The notes under the pieces are model-generated. The model was not told where the DNA came from. It saw only the letters and a program-made list of their open reading frames with translations, and made no database searches. From Oxyruncus cristatus (taxonomy: Eukaryota; Chordata; Aves; Passeriformes; Cotingidae), in the NCBI GenBank assembly GCA_013399855.1, contig VXAY01001313.1, positions 481,084 through 545,083 on the forward strand: DNA of 64,000 nucleotides, written 5' to 3'. The translations under genes were made by a program, and so were the position numbers. Below, one piece after another: positions 10,601-22,320 of this stretch. Position 1 is the first letter of the stretch. Each line of letters begins with the position of its first letter.

Positions 10601-11995
10601 GTACAGCATTGCTTGCCTTTCCCTCATGCCCTCTGCCACACACCAGCAAGCAAACAGGAGCACGGGAGCAGCTGACCATGTCTGGTGCCAAGGACTGTGT
10701 GCAGTGACTGTAACAGCCTGTGCTCGCCAGCACTTCTCAAAGAAAAGGAGAAGGCAGTGTTCCTCCAAGCCTTGTGTGAGGGCAGGGAAGGAAGGGGAAA
10801 GGAAGCCTCCCCCTGTGCTCTTTATCCTCTGGTGGAAGCAAAGCAGAGGAAACCAGGTTTAGGAAAATGTATGAATATGACACCATGGTAGGTTGTCCCC
10901 TTCTACACAACACAGCAAGTGAAGGAGTGTGTGCCACTATACCAGCTCTTGATGAAGAGTGCACAATTGGGGAAAGTGGGCAAAATGGAAGCCCAGGAAC
11001 CCCTCTGCATCCTGATGCTGTTTCCTCCCTTCCCAGGGCACAGCACGGTGCCTGGGACAGCCAAAGAGGCACACACATGGCAGAGGTGTTCCCAGAACCA
11101 CTTTGTCCTTCTCTTCCCCAAAGTGCTTTCTCCTGTTCACTGTCTTTGCTACCAGTGGTTCTGATGGAAAAGACAGAAAGGAAGAACAAGGGGCAAATAA
11201 AACTTGCCATTTCCAGAGGTGGCACAGCACTGCTGCGGGGATCAGCAGGCACATGGTGGTGCTGCTCCTCCGCATGAGGACAGATCAGGGACATCTAGAG
11301 AAACCCTAAGTCTTAGGGGTCAGAAGAATTTGACTTGTACATCCTGAGTGCCCTCTCCCCATGCCGCCCTAGCACCGCGTCTGCAGCATCACTGAGCAGC
11401 AGGAGGCTGTGGAGAGAACAGACTCCATACATTTCCATCATTCAGAGGCAGTTCATCAATTGTTTGAGGACCTGTCCAGGTCAAGTTTGATTCTATTTTC
11501 AGAGCTGCGTAATGACTGTTGATGACATCTGCCCACGACTGGCAGCAAACATTGATGAGTACTGTGAATGACCAGCTGCCAAATGTACAGCCACGTGTCT
11601 CCCCTGTGCTCCAGGCAGCTGATAAAGATCCATTGATGGTAGTTGCTATTTAATATGGTAAATGATTTTGGAGATTACAGTCTTTTCTTATGTAATCTTC
11701 TTACATAAGACTGAGAAAGAAAACATGTGAAGTGCAGAATTCAAACATTAAAACAGCAGTGGATCCAGAGCTTAACTCAAGTGTTGTCATCTCGAATGTC
11801 TTTTCTGACTATCCAAAGCTAATAAAAAGCCAACAGAAATAAAGTTCCCTCTCTTATAAATCTACTCAAGGAATTTTTAAATAAGAGTTGCACCTCACCA
11901 CAGAATCTCATGTGATAATCAGCTACCTGGTATTCAGCTAATCAGATGTTCAGTGAAGGAAATGGGAGGTAACTAAGCAAGCAAATTTTAATCCT
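7663..11995. other. Non-coding stretch with a GC-rich islet
   Basis: No recognised gene or transposon. A GC-rich part at about 10440-11420 carries overlapping frames on both strands (136 codons plus, 185 codons minus) which cannot both be real and show no domain. At 10025-10511 both strands are also open for about 130 codons. No RNA gene is seen. Confidence 0.55.
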
Positions 11996-12057
11996 AAGAA
12001 AAAGCAAAAAACCCCAAAAACAACAAAAACAACAACAACAAAACAAAACAAAAAAAC
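11996..12057. repeat. A-rich (CAA/CAAAA)n simple repeat
   Basis: An interrupted run of AAC, CAAAA and AAAAC units, beginning AAGAAAAAGC and continuing through CAACAACAACAAAACAAAAC. This kind of low-complexity tract is common in bird DNA and is not itself evidence of a retrotransposon tail, since no element body precedes it. Confidence 0.8.
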
Positions 12058-13829
12058 TGAACAAAAAGCTAAAAGCTTGAAGAACTGGAGCTTAGAGACT
12101 GCAAATGGCTTGTTCCTACGGTAGGTTTAGGTTGGGAAAAAACCATGTTGTTCTTCCTAACCAGCCACCTCATGATGACACGGCTGTCTGACAGTTTTTG
12201 CATGCTGATTAATGGTTCTGAGCTGTGCTGCTCCATTCAGGCTCCTCACGTGCTGCGTCAGCAGCTCCTGCTGTAAGTGTATTGCTTGTAGCTCCTTCTG
12301 CTCATTCCTCATAACTTATGCTCGTAGTAAACACACAGGGACTGACTTAAAATGCTTAAAATCTTGAGGGGGAAAATGTAAAAAAAAAAGATAAAGAGAA
12401 GGGAAAAGAAGTAAAAGTAGCAGAATGGATGGAAAATGCTGAGAGGCTCTTTTGTCCTTTTCATTCCTATCGATTACTGTCTGCTCTGTTCCTTTCCTTA
12501 TCTTTCTTTGCTGTATCATGTGTCATACTGCAAGCTTTGAGAACATTGTGCTCAGATAAAATGGCAAAAAGCCAACACATGCAAGACCTGAACATGCCAG
12601 AGAGATTAACAATGCTCACGGGTGGAGGCTGTTTGTAGTAACGTGAGGGGGTTCATACCTATGGAAGAAAGGTCATGATCAGGAGAGGGTCTGTCCTGTC
12701 TTTACTTCTGAGGTATAGAGGGCTCACAGATTTACAAAACTAGGTAAGTGATGGAGGTTTTTCAGTGCATTTAGATGAGATTTGTATCAGCTCTTAAGAG
12801 AGATAAGAAAATACTGGGAAAAAGACCACCAGCATTTGCTCAAACTTTTTAATTAATTCAGTTCAGCCTTGTTTGTCCTTCATACACATTCTAATGAATA
12901 AATAAGCTGGTGATGAGACTCACAGAAACAGAAATCATTATGCAGATTATTCAGTGAAGGATTTGGAATAATGCATTGGTGAAGACTGAATTCTTAAAAG
13001 ACACACAAGTACGGAAATTTCACCTCTGCCCTGTTGCTACACTAGTTATAAACAGAAAGGCTTGTATCTGGGATCTTTTGGTCCTATTCAAAAAACTGTA
13101 ATTCTGAAGTTAGTTAATATTTAAATGTTTTTCCTGCTGGACTTCATCAGCCTCTCAAATGGAAAGCACAGCCTGAACATGCATATTTTATCAAAAACTT
13201 GTCATTTTTTTTTCTGTTTGTGTTTTTCTCCTTAAAATGCAAAATCTGGGTTGATGTACATTTCCTTGGCAGTGAGATCAAGGCCAAACTCGAGGAAAAA
13301 ATTGTTAAAGCTGCTAACATTGGCTTTACAATGAAAAATCACAGGCATAACAAATCCAAACACCACAGATGCACCCGTCTTCCCCTAAGTCCTGCAGAAT
13401 GGCTCTGGTAGAGAGAATGTCCAAAAAAAGAGAGAGAAAGGAGATAAAAACCTCCAGACTAGGGGAAGATATATTGCATGCTCTTGTTTCATGGGGGAAA
13501 ACCAGTAATGTCATACTGATCATCCCTAGATCCAGTCAATTAAGAAAATGAGACCTTCCCATATTTATTACTGAATCCCTAAATGTGAGCTGGTGACATG
13601 AGCCCCGCTGAGCTCTGTGCCTCTGTAGCTGCACATACCAGCTGCAAGTCTCCTGCTTTGCTGCCCTGTGCCCACCAAGTGAATGAATCTGGGTCTCTCA
13701 GCTGAGCTCATCATACGTGAGACAGACTCCTCGGGACAGTTCTGGAGACCTGGTAACCCACAAATGTGCAGGTATGTACTTGACTGGAATTTCTAAAACA
13801 AGTGTTCTTTATGGGGCAGGCACTGATAG
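12058..13829. other. Non-coding stretch, nothing recognised
   Basis: Only short, unsupported frames (60-70 codons) on both strands. No transposon or RNA signature is recognised. Confidence 0.55.
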
Positions 13830-13876
13830 CAAAAAAACCCAAAAAAACAAAAACAAACCAACCCCAAAACCCCCAA
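13830..13876. repeat. A/C-rich simple repeat
   Basis: Low-complexity tract made of AAAAAAACCC, AAAAACAAAAAC and CCAACCCCAAAACCCCC. No element boundary or target-site duplication is visible. Confidence 0.75.
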
Positions 13877-14950
13877 TGTTTTTAAACTATTTTGCTGTCA
13901 TCACACTGAGAAACACAGGGGCATTTCAAGACGCTAACTAAAAGATATCTTTTCTATTAACCATCTCTGCAATTTTCATAACGTTCTTAAAGAGCTGCTC
14001 CTCCTTCCACTCGGTGTGTTGTTTTCCATCCTAAGCAGTAAGCTGGCTGTCTGGATCTCTTCATTCACTCTGACATGAGGTACTTAAGCCTAAGGCGCCA
14101 ATGTCTTTCGAAAGGTTGCACAGGGTGGCACCACTCTGAAGAAGACAAAATGCATCCAGGCACGCAGTTCTGAGTCTCACTCGTTTCTCGACCTATGCTG
14201 ACAATGTGCACTCTTTTTTTTTTTTTTCTCTCCACTCCGAGGAGGGAGACATTCAGTCATCCAGATGTTTCTTTTGGACACAAATATCGCTTAGTTGCAA
14301 AAATAACTGGATGTATATGAATGGCATACGCTCTGTTCCACATGTGATTGATTGCCTCCAGTAGGGACACTTAAATGGAGCTGGGCTGTTTGTGTGGGAG
14401 GCAGTGGCTGCAGAGCAGTATCTTTTGGTGGTCACCACACAGCTGAGCTTTCTTAGTGCTCCTCTGTACATGTCCTGGCAAACACTGTTATTTTATAAGT
14501 CACTAACACTGCTTATTAGGACTCTGAAAAAACATCTTTTCTCTGCTTCTGCAAACCCTTTGCTTCTCCTTCTGCACTGAACTTGTGGTTTTCCTTCTCC
14601 TCCTCTCAACCTCTTTTGCCAAGTTGCCTTTTTTATTTGCTCACCTAATAACACAGCATATACCATATAATTATTGTTTCTTTATATATAACACCTCTGT
14701 ATTTTCCAAGTAAGGAATAGAGAGCAAGGAAAACCGTAAGGATGAACTCTCTTACGAAGTTGCCTAAGACAGAGGTTATGTTCTTTCTTCCCTGAGTGAT
14801 ACCAAGAAGGAAGTTCACCAACTTCAACACAAGGGTTCAAGCAGAGGGACTCAGCCCAAGTTGCCTCAGTGGACCAGCAGAGAAGTATTTTCACAGGAAA
14901 ACATTCTAAAAAGAGACATGGAACTTGCTGGCACTGTATTTCAACAGCTT
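13877..14950. other. Non-coding stretch, nothing recognised
   Basis: Contains a poly-T run at about 14214-14227 and only short unsupported frames. No transposon or RNA signature is seen. Confidence 0.55.
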
Positions 14951-14970
14951 ATTAATTATTAATAATTAAT
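14951..14970. repeat. Perfect 20-bp AT palindrome
   Basis: ATTAATTATTAATAATTAAT equals its own reverse complement. It sits in an AT-only stretch rich in TAAT/ATTA cores (to about 15000), the sequence bound by homeodomain proteins. The palindrome is directly visible; a regulatory role is only a possibility, because AT-rich DNA produces such palindromes readily. Confidence 0.8.
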
Positions 14971-17900
14971 CAATAACTAATTATAGATTAGAATAATTAC
15001 TTTATACCTGTTATGACACCATCTCCAGTAATTTAAAACTAATATGCCCTGAAACTACAACCAAATAATCTGGCAGTGACCCTGAGGAATGCTTGAAGTG
15101 CAGCAAACTGTGAATAAAGCAAAGGAAGGAACTTATCAGAGAGTCTGATCAGCAGAAGCCCTGATGCTTTAAGAGATGTACACATGGATGTCTATTTCTA
15201 GAATTTGCTTCTAAGCTATCAAACATGTCCCAAAAATAACATTACACCAAAGCACTGACTAGGTCAGAAGGGGGCACTGGCAAACACCATCACAATGTAG
15301 AGACCCTTCAGGTTTCCACTTCAGAGTAACTAGTTCCACACAGCTGTGAATATGCAAGGAGAACTGCTGAAAGCATTAATTATGGCCTACTCAGGTTTTA
15401 TCTCTCTGGTAAATGTCCTACTGAGAATAATAAAATATTGGATAACGGGGGATTACAACATGAGGAATTTTGAAAACATTCAAACAGTGAACCCCTCTTG
15501 ACTCTACACAAACTCCAGACAAGAACAGTACTGGTGGCATTTCAGAAAGATGTTGGCACATCATTTAGATATAGTTTTATATTCCCTACTTCTATTTCAA
15601 AATACTTGAAATGACCACTGAGCTCTGAAAGAATGTACCTAAAACGCTGCAGGTTTTTTCCTCACGTTTCAAAGATCAATAAATGACAGTTTGATCTTTA
15701 CATGCCTCTTGTTCATCACAAGTGTACAAAGTCCCTCACGAACAGAGAAAAATTATTATGCAATAACAGAAATGGTATGCACCAAATTAGGTTGATTTAT
15801 TAAATTTTTAAATGTGAGAAAGGTCACTGCATTAGAAAATTGTATCAGCATACTCAGAATTGAAAAGGGACACAAATTCAAGTCTTGAATACGCCCTTGC
15901 AGCCTATTCTGTAGGCCAGCAAGCAGAGACTATCTTAGATCTGAAATAAATACTTCTAAAGATGAAACTTAACAGAAATAATCACCACCTCCAGTTCTGT
16001 GTACTCGAGTGGGAAATGCAGCTCCCAGGTTTTGACTTGATAGTGAACATACTATTATGGGCTGGAGCAGCACAGACCATGAAGAGAAGGGCAAAACCCA
16101 TGCATACAGTTCAGACATAAATGCTGATTGCAGAAGTCACCTCATCTTGTTACAGAGAAGCACCGTGCCATGAGGAGTCTTCTCTAGCTGACCTATACTC
16201 TTCCTATACTGACCGAAGCAATGCGTCCTCCAGCGGCCACTGCAGGAAGCCATTCCTTGGGAAGGATGGGATGTATGGCCTGTGTAACTGCAGGAAGACT
16301 TCTGCTCCACCACAGCCAAAAGAATACTTGTCTGCTGGATGTAGTGTATACAAGTGCCCATTTTAATTAAGGTTTAATCTCCTCAATCTCTGCACTAATC
16401 CTCGGTTCTCTACAATAATGTTCCCACAGAGGACTCCAGGGTATTTTCTGGCATCGAACAATTCTTAACTGCTGGGTTTGGTCTGGTTTTACAGACTCCT
16501 GTGTATTCATCTTCATCTTTTATTTTCTGAGAAATATGTGAGGCAGAAAAAACCCCCGCCAATGTTTGAGCATTAATGGCATGATAATGGCAATTTATGG
16601 ATTTGAGGAAGAGAAAAGGTGCCACTGGAGTGTGTAAAGTGGGCAGCTGGCACAGTAGCTTTTGCCAACATTTGCGTCAACGTGGGAGTGCAGCAATATG
16701 GTCGCTGTTATCATCGCACTCAATAAACATCTCCTCATATGTGAAGGCATGACTAGCCTTTTGGAGGGAGAAGCTGAGTATTCTCTGCATCCATGGCGGG
16801 ATTTTAGGTGTAATCCCAGCAAATCTGAGCAGGCCTTAACGGGTGCTTAAATACTCTATACATAAAATTCCTTTTTTTCAAATCTAGTGCACAGGGAAAC
16901 AGTGAAATAATAGTGAAATAATTCACACATTGAATTGTCCAGAGAAAAGCAGTGTACTGCTCATCAGGCCTTAAGAAAAAACACACAGACCTGCTGTTGT
17001 CCAGTGCATGTGACAGTTGTGGCTACTATGTGACTTGGACTCTGTGTGCTATATATGTGTGTGCATCCACAAAAGGGAAGCACTCTAATTATTACCAACT
17101 TCTGTTGGTTTTGCTGTTAGAAATGAGAAGGTTGTTAAAATTATTACTTTAGGACCAAGGAAATTGGTTCTGTTCCACATGAATTTGGCACATTTCGTAA
17201 CTATTGTAGTTAAACAACGGAAAGGATATTGTAGATAAAGATGGCACTAGACCTCGGAGGAGTATGTTTCTGCAACTATTTCTTGCCAGGAGGTTTCCTC
17301 CTCTGTATTTTCTACAATCCTTACACAACAAGTCACTACACCCTTTTAACAGGGAGTAAGAATCTAGTGTTAGGTTTCTGTCTTGTAGTCATGTTCTGTT
17401 TCCATTTTGCCATGACACACCTCTGTGAGGAGTGTGCCTACCTGTTCTTTCTCTACCTTCTTCAAAGGGCCTTCTTCTCATGCCTTCATCAGCATTCCTA
17501 CTCTTCTGAGTGTTATCCTTACACAACTACTAGTTTTGAATAATTCCCATAGCCCTATACTTGTGCCAGATGCATTCCTTTAGAAGAAGGTTCTCTATAA
17601 TAAAAATCTATTGTGACATCACCAGCTAAAACATCACCATTCCGAAGAGCCAAACCCACTGAGATTTTCAAGAGATTTTGTCTGTGAAACTTCAAAAAGC
17701 TTGATTTATAGATGCAAATAGCAGCAAACAGAACTGGAGCAAACTCAAAATACATCCCTTAGCACTTGGCTTGATCTGTTTGTGTATTCCATTCAAAATG
17801 AACACACTAGATTTAATAAGATGTAAATCACTGATTATTTTTAAGACCTATGAAAACACTCTAAATTTATCAATTCCTTATTTGCATGTCTTTCTACAGT

Positions 17901-20340
17901 GGTGACCAGTATCTTACTGCTGGCATGTACAGCACCCACAGAGTAAGCATGATTTTAACACTTGGGAGTTCTAAAACAAATGTCCTACCAAACCACTGGT
18001 AGAACCAGCTGGCTACTCAGGTAAAGAAAATTTTCTACTTAGAAGTAATGATGCCTATTCATTCCCAGGCAGCTGCCAAAATAGGGATTCTACCCACATA
18101 ACATCACCCGTGCTTTTAATTTTAAATTCACAAAAACATATACTGTCTTTTATGAAAGAATTTGGGAATGAAAGGCCATGGAGGAAAAAATGATAGTACT
18201 AAATTTCAAACTACAATGACTTACCAAAGTGCTTTGGCTACTGTGATGGACAAAAATGCTCTTCTATGCATAGAATTTAGGTTTTATCGTTTCCAATGCA
18301 AATGTAAGAAAGGTCATTTACACTTTTGTACTGAAAAATTAAGGACTTCCACATTCCCTAATAAAATACTTCCAATAAGCCTCATGACTGTAGTTATTTA
18401 CATTCACAGTTATTGGCATAAGCATGAAAAAAAAGGTAGATACCTTCTCCGCCCTATGTCTTAAGCCGAAAAGCTTGAAATTTATATCTGTAGAAAGATA
18501 TCAAACAACAACATCCCCTTGCAGCAAAACTCAGAACGTAAAATTGCACCTTCTGAATGAAAACGAAGATCTTGAAATGTTGCTCCGGAAGGTGAGACAT
18601 CAGCAGGCTGATTTTAGCAGCAGGTGGCCAAGAAAAGGTAAGGCAAAGGTGGGTGTAACATTTTCCTGCCAGCGTGGGGTCAACCCATCATCTGAGAGGA
18701 GTGAAGAGCTCACGGGGATGGGCCAGACATGTGAAGGACAGAGGAGTGGGGAGCCCGACCCCTCTGCAGAGCCCCCACTGCTCTTCCAGTGGGACACCAA
18801 GGCTGTGTTGTATTGCACTTCCTTTGTATTTACCAGAGAGGTGAACAGAAGAGTCTCGTGCTGCCATCACCAGACCAGCTCCACAGCAAAGAAATCGCAG
18901 GATGAATTGCAGGGACTTGTTCTCTCCCATGGTGTTCCCAGTGTCCCAAGGACATGGGACAGCCCCAGGAGCCTGACCGTGTGCACATGCACGTTCCCAG
19001 AGATGGCTGAGATCCATCCCTGTACCTGCTGCTTCCAGCTCTGGCTGCTCTTTTTGAGCAGATCCTACCTAGTGAGTCAGGCCTGGCTTGTAGCCAGCCC
19101 AGGGATGGAGATCTATCCTGTGGGTGGTGTGTGGTTTGTGTGTTTGGTAATGACAGGATAAGGCTTAAGCCACAGCGGTACCAGGCAGCTTGGGAACGTC
19201 CTCAGCATGCCTTCCAAATACCAAACAAGTCTTAGGAGGAATGTCAATAGGGAAATACTGTAAAATTACATTTTGTATAGGAAGTACTCTGCCGTGACAT
19301 ATACAGTGTTATTCTGGACGAGTTTCCTTAATCAAGCAGTAAATAATCTTGTATCAAAATAAGGACAGCTGGAACTTAATACCCTACATAACTAAGTTTC
19401 CAATAGGAACTAAAATGCAAAAAATAAATCAGTAAGTCCAAGCATGCTGGCTCATGTGAGAGCCATGAAAATGGAAGGCTATATGCATGAAATTTATACA
19501 GCCAAGTACTATTCACTTTTCATTTTGTAGTGAACCACTACTCCGGTGGGGTTTACTACAAGGGGACCTGAAGCAAAACCACTTCAGCTGCACAGTAAAA
19601 GCACCCTATTTTTTTAAAATAGGTGCCAAAAGAAATATTCTGGCATGCCACTCAGCAGAATAGAGCATTTTGCACAAATATAAATAAATAAAACTTCACT
19701 TGGAAAACAAGCAATAAACAAACAAACAAGTAAACCTTTATCCTTGAGCATCTGGGATCCAAAGGCATTCAAGTTCAAGAAAACAAACCATATTTGAGCT
19801 TTGTCACATGCTAAAGAGCAGGTCTAACCATCCCTTCAGAAGAGGGCACCATCTCTTACATCTTATTCCCAAACCACATGCACGTACTACCCTCCTCCAC
19901 CAATAAATTTTGAAAAGTATTCATTTCACAGAAGAAACCACATCCTTTTGAACAGATGGGGAACCTGATTGACTGAGATGCAGTGAATCCCTTGTTTGCT
20001 AATCTCAGGAAGGAAAATTCTGGTTTTGAAAGTTGTTTTTAGACAATTTTCCAACTTCATAGCTTAGGAGAAGATCAGCAATGTAGAGGAATACGACTTT
20101 ATGTTGATAAATTGTGGAGACGTGTGGGAACCAGACAAAAAAATGTAAGGAAAGTAAAAAGGTAAAGAAAAACGCATGTCAGATTTGTCCGTATAACGCA
20201 GGTCTTCCCACTCAAACCACTCAGTCATTGCATACTCAGGATCTCATCAAGCCATTAATTGAACAGTAAATTCTCCTTCTGCTCCCCATAGCACCAATAC
20301 TTCCTACTTTCTGCATATCTGAGCCTCTCAATGACTCTTA
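14971..20340. other. Non-coding stretch with unsupported long frames
   Basis: No recognised gene. Two open frames stand out: 81 codons with seven cysteines at 16121-16366, and 245 codons at 18424-19161, the longest in the window. Neither has a domain or relative I recognise, and both are discussed as observations. The second lies in a locally GC-rich islet (about 18590-19100) where stop codons are rarer. No transposon signature is recognised. Confidence 0.5.
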
Positions 20341-22320
20341 TTTTCCCTGCAGGCAGTGGGTGATGTTCCTCCAAGCCCCTCCATCCTTGTTTCTCAGCTC
20401 TCCCCTTCCTCTCCTAGTTGCTCAGCTCTTTTCCAGTTCCCTCTTCTCCCTCTTTCCAATCTCCCTGTGCCCCAGGAGTGCTGTACCTCGTGCTCAGGGT
20501 GCCCAGCTGGGATCCTTCCTGGAGGAGCCGCCCTTGCTCCTGCTGGAGATGGAACTTCTCCGAGGGCCCTTCCCCTCACTGAGGGCTCCGCACTGCCCTC
20601 CTGGGGCTCCTCCTCCGGCTCCTGCCAGTCCCCTCATTCGGGCACAGAGAAGAGAGGTTTTGTTGAAAGTTATGTTGGGGCCCCATGAGGGAATGGTCCT
20701 GCCCACTCTGGCCACCAGCCAGACTCCAAAGACACCTGAAGTGCAGGGTCAATAAATGTCTTGGCATGTAACTAGTCCCATCCCAAAGCCAGATGGGCAT
20801 GAACTTGGTAGGCACTCTGCCTACCAAAATCCCTCTGCAACCAGTGCTCCTGGTAACCTCCCCCTCAGCACTATGCTCTCCCAGTACCAGAACTGGGGAG
20901 GGTGAGCAGGAGGGAGGAGGAGGTGGCTGTGCCACCAGACTTCCCCTGCTGCCACTGTCATCGCATTTGCATTGCAGGGACATGATCTGGCTGCCTTTGT
21001 GTGGCCCTCTGGCAGGAGCCCAGCAGCATTTCTGTGCCACTGCTCACATTGTACTGCAGGAGTATAAACACAGGCTTGTCCACGGTGCTCTCGACAGCCC
21101 TGGAGGAAATCCACGATCGGCCAGAGTCACACAGGCCAGAGAAGCTGGGCTACTTTCTGTACACCAGCTACTGTTCCAATTCTAATTCCTTGTCTCTTGA
21201 AGGAATGTGGAAATTCGCTGGTATCAGAGAAATAGGACAAGGTAATATGATGGGACTGCAGTAAGTATTCTGATTCAGAGCTTGAAGCTACAGAGTTGTC
21301 TTTAATGCTCCACTGTGAAGTGTTTAAACACAGGACGGTGTTTAACATTTCTCAAGACCATGTCAAGGTGCCACAGAGATAAATAAAGGAGGCAGAAAAT
21401 ACATAATGTTTGAGGAGAAAAACAGAGAGTTGCTACTGTGAGGAGAAAAATCTTAAACCAACCCTTTTTCCACACTACAAATATTTAAAGGCATAATAGA
21501 TGTTATCAAAACTCTAGTCCCTCCTGTCCAATTTCTCTTTGACAGGGAGAATAATCCTGGAAAACATAAAGACAAGATCTTCCACCTACCTAGAAGTCTC
21601 AACACCCTACTGCTGGGCACTGTATAGGAGCTACTGGACCATTACACTGACTTTGCACAGACTTGCGTGACCGCACAAACTTCAAGGCCTGAGAACATAA
21701 GAAATAGATAAGTAAAAATCAGCAAGCTTGGTTCTTCCGAGCTTCGAGATCTCTAGACTGGAAAACATTCTCCTGTACTTCCTGATCTTAACACATGAAC
21801 TTGAAGCCCTCTGGCCCTTCCTTGCCAAGTGTTCTGCCTCCTGCAGCTCTAACACAGGCACCAGCCTAGTCTGCCACAAACTCCGGGTGTCCGACTGCCC
21901 CTGGGACACACCACCGACAGACCAAGAGCTGATGTTGCTCCTGCAGTGAACTCTGGGCAAATTCCAGCAGCTTTAACAGAAGCCCCAAATTCTGGTTTTT
22001 TTGCATTTCCTCTCTTAGCACTTCAGCAAAGCTGCTTTTCCCTTTTGTTGCCCTCCCTGTGTGTAGAACCTGGAGCCTGGGAAGGCGCAGGTGTGCCAGC
22101 AGGACCGGTCTGTTCTCCTTTGCCCATCCCACGTTGGAGCAGGCAGAGGGATGAAGTGCACACAGTAATATACAATCAGCTGCTGCTTTACTTGTCTGTG
22201 AATCACAAAGTGGCATTTCATGAACAGCCCCTTTTCCACAAAGACAAAAGCAGGATTTTGCCCGATGACTTTCCTGGTGTTGCAGTGATCCAGTGATCAA
22301 ACTCTTTGGAAACTGATGCA
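20341..22320. other. GC-rich, CpG-poor islet, no gene recognised
   Basis: GC-rich and pyrimidine-rich on the plus strand at 20380-20640, with overlapping open frames on both strands (for example 131 codons plus and 154 codons minus over the same DNA). AATAAATGTCTTGG at about 20751 contains a polyadenylation-signal hexamer by chance or design. I recognise no protein or transposon. The open frames most likely reflect base composition. Confidence 0.45.

Noticed and set aside
10737..11294. 185-codon minus frame overlapping a 136-codon plus frame
   Set aside because: Both sit in the same GC-rich islet where stops are scarce. There is no domain and no splice context, and the frames conflict with each other.
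11996..13876. A-rich tracts as retropseudogene or SINE tails
   Set aside because: No gene-derived or SINE body precedes either tract and no target-site duplication is visible; they are simple repeats.
20356..21185. Several frames of 110-154 codons on both strands
   Set aside because: They overlap each other in pyrimidine-rich, GC-rich DNA. Composition explains them and no protein family is recognised.
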